Assembly: GCA_016721905.1 (NCBI GenBank)
Contig: JADKHH010000001.1
Coordinates: forward strand, 496,001-560,000
DNA from: Candidatus Opimibacter skivensis
GTDB lineage: Bacteria > Bacteroidota > Bacteroidia > Chitinophagales > Saprospiraceae
DNA length: 64,000 nt
Direction: 5' to 3'
Position numbers and translations under genes: made by a program. The notes under the pieces were generated by a model that did no database searches, had not been told where the DNA came from, and saw nothing but the letters and a program-made list of their open reading frames with translations. The stretch's first letter is position 1, and each line of letters begins with the position of its first letter. This document shows, piece by piece, positions 63,344-64,000 of the stretch.

Positions 63344-64000
63344 ATGAAAAACATCTTAATGCTATTAAGTCTTCTGCTTGTCCTATCAAGTTGCAAGAAT
63401 CAATCCGGTCAGGATGCATCAACAGAATCGACCGCTGTTGATTCAACGATGACCAAATATACCCTGACACCTTTCAGCACTTCAAAGGACTTTCCGGATG
63501 CCAGCCTGAAGGCGATGGCCTATACGGACGGGACTTTCTCTACGGTGATTTCCGGATCTAGCTACAAACTTGGCGAACAGACTTCAGATGCCACACAAAA
63601 GAGTTGCGCTAACAGCAAAGAAGGTCAGCATCTTCATTTGATTGTTGATACTGAACCCTATGTTGCCAAATATGAGTCCTCATTTACTCATGAAATCCCG
63701 GATGGAGAACATTATCTGCTTTGCTTCCTATCCAGGTCCTATCATGAGAGCCTCAAGACACCAACTGCCTATAAAGCTGTAAAAGCGAGTGTAGCTGCAA
63801 AGAGTATCACTAACATGGCAGATATCAAGGAGCCGATGTTGTTTTACAGCCGGCCTAAAGGATTATATACCGGTGAGGATACAAAGAAGGTAATGCTGGA
63901 TTATTACCTTATCAATGCGGATCAAGCAGGATTTAAAGTAGAAGCTGATATCAACGGTGAAAAGCATATGCTTGAAAATTGGCAACCCTATTACATCGAG
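63344..64000 (+). CDS. Lipoprotein, phosphopeptide-binding-like family (3' partial)
   Basis: Opens at ATG with a lipoprotein signal (LLSLLLVLSSC, lipidated Cys at residue 17) and stays open to the window end, so 219 residues are visible and the stop is beyond 64000. The mature part has LTPFSTSKDFPDASLKAM, SSYKLGEQTSDATQKSCANSKEGQHLHLI, LLCFLSRSYHESLKTPTAYKAV, MLFYSRPKGLYTGEDTKKVMLDYYL and NWQPYYIE. I recognise this pattern from Bacteroidota proteins annotated as phosphopeptide-binding; that label has little experimental backing. The His/Tyr-rich blocks are well conserved. Confidence 0.85.
   Translation, partial: MKNILMLLSLLLVLSSCKNQSGQDASTESTAVDSTMTKYTLTPFSTSKDFPDASLKAMAYTDGTFSTVISGSSYKLGEQTSDATQKSCANSKEGQHLHLIVDTEPYVAKYESSFTHEIPDGEHYLLCFLSRSYHESLKTPTAYKAVKASVAAKSITNMADIKEPMLFYSRPKGLYTGEDTKKVMLDYYLINADQAGFKVEADINGEKHMLENWQPYYIE

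Overview
The window reads as a chromosomal segment of a Bacteroidota bacterium, most likely of the Saprospiria type (inference). The evidence is a short 289-residue primary sigma factor without region 1.1, repeated TAnnTTTG promoter boxes in front of housekeeping genes, a PorT-like type IX secretion gene beside menG/ubiE, secreted proteins with type IX C-terminal sorting domains, FecI/FecR-type regulators and a DUF4252 sigma cluster. Almost all genes are ordinary core genes. No phage, insertion sequence, CRISPR array, rRNA or tRNA was found.

Layout. 1-5.3 kb: sufB (partial), sufC, sufD, sufS, a fused sufE-DUF59 gene and an Rrf2/IscR-like regulator form one tightly packed Fe-S assembly operon. 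5.3-11.8 kb: surface and secretion region on the minus strand, with a 763-residue SdrD-B/beta-helix protein, a decayed paralogue of it, an endonuclease I whose sorting signal is frameshifted, and an orphan TonB-like protein. 12.1-15.8 kb: fadN-like and thiolase genes for beta-oxidation. 16-20.5 kb: a MazG-like pyrophosphohydrolase, a TPR protein and gyrA. 20.8-26.1 kb: menG/ubiE, porT, acpH, ychF, pdhB and ftsX. 26.3-38 kb: a TlpA-like thioredoxin, a DUF697-SHOCT protein, a 2024-residue alpha-2-macroglobulin lipoprotein, a FAD oxidoreductase with two small partners, and fmt. 38-47 kb: an orphan double ABC ATPase, a SPOR protein, a subtilase with a sorting domain, 3-hydroxybutyryl-CoA dehydrogenase, and DUF2207 plus lemA. 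47-55 kb: an N-acetylglucosamine kinase-like gene, pfkA, cutA, prfB with an intact programmed +1 frameshift, an FKBP lipoprotein, nrnA, ndk, a glycosyltransferase and a WbqC gene. 55-64 kb: a dynamin-like GTPase, an ECF sigma/membrane protein/DUF4252 operon, rpoD, a START-like protein, a ferredoxin-NADP reductase, a FecR/FecI pair and the start of a lipoprotein gene that runs off the window.

The most unusual signal lies between the genes. Five intergenic regions (14.5, 15.8-16.0, 24.0, 26.1-26.4 and 60.3-60.6 kb) hold degenerate tandem repeats with a 7-bp period. Units have a constant tetramer and a variable trimer: GTGANNN, CAGTNNN or AGCTNNN. The GTGA-type units start within a few bases of a stop codon and read in the sense of that gene at eight gene ends; in three genes the stop codon is itself part of a repeat unit. 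Four of the five regions lie between convergent genes, so the two sides are inverted relative to each other. One holds a 66-bp near-perfect palindrome, and two hold copies of a GC-richer hairpin element. They resemble the heptanucleotide STRR repeats of cyanobacteria, but their tie to stop codons and direction of transcription deserves a genome-wide test.

A second theme is local decay: four frame disruptions in the 8.1-9.3 kb pseudogene and one in the endonuclease gene fall within about 1.4 kb, while nearly all other genes are intact.
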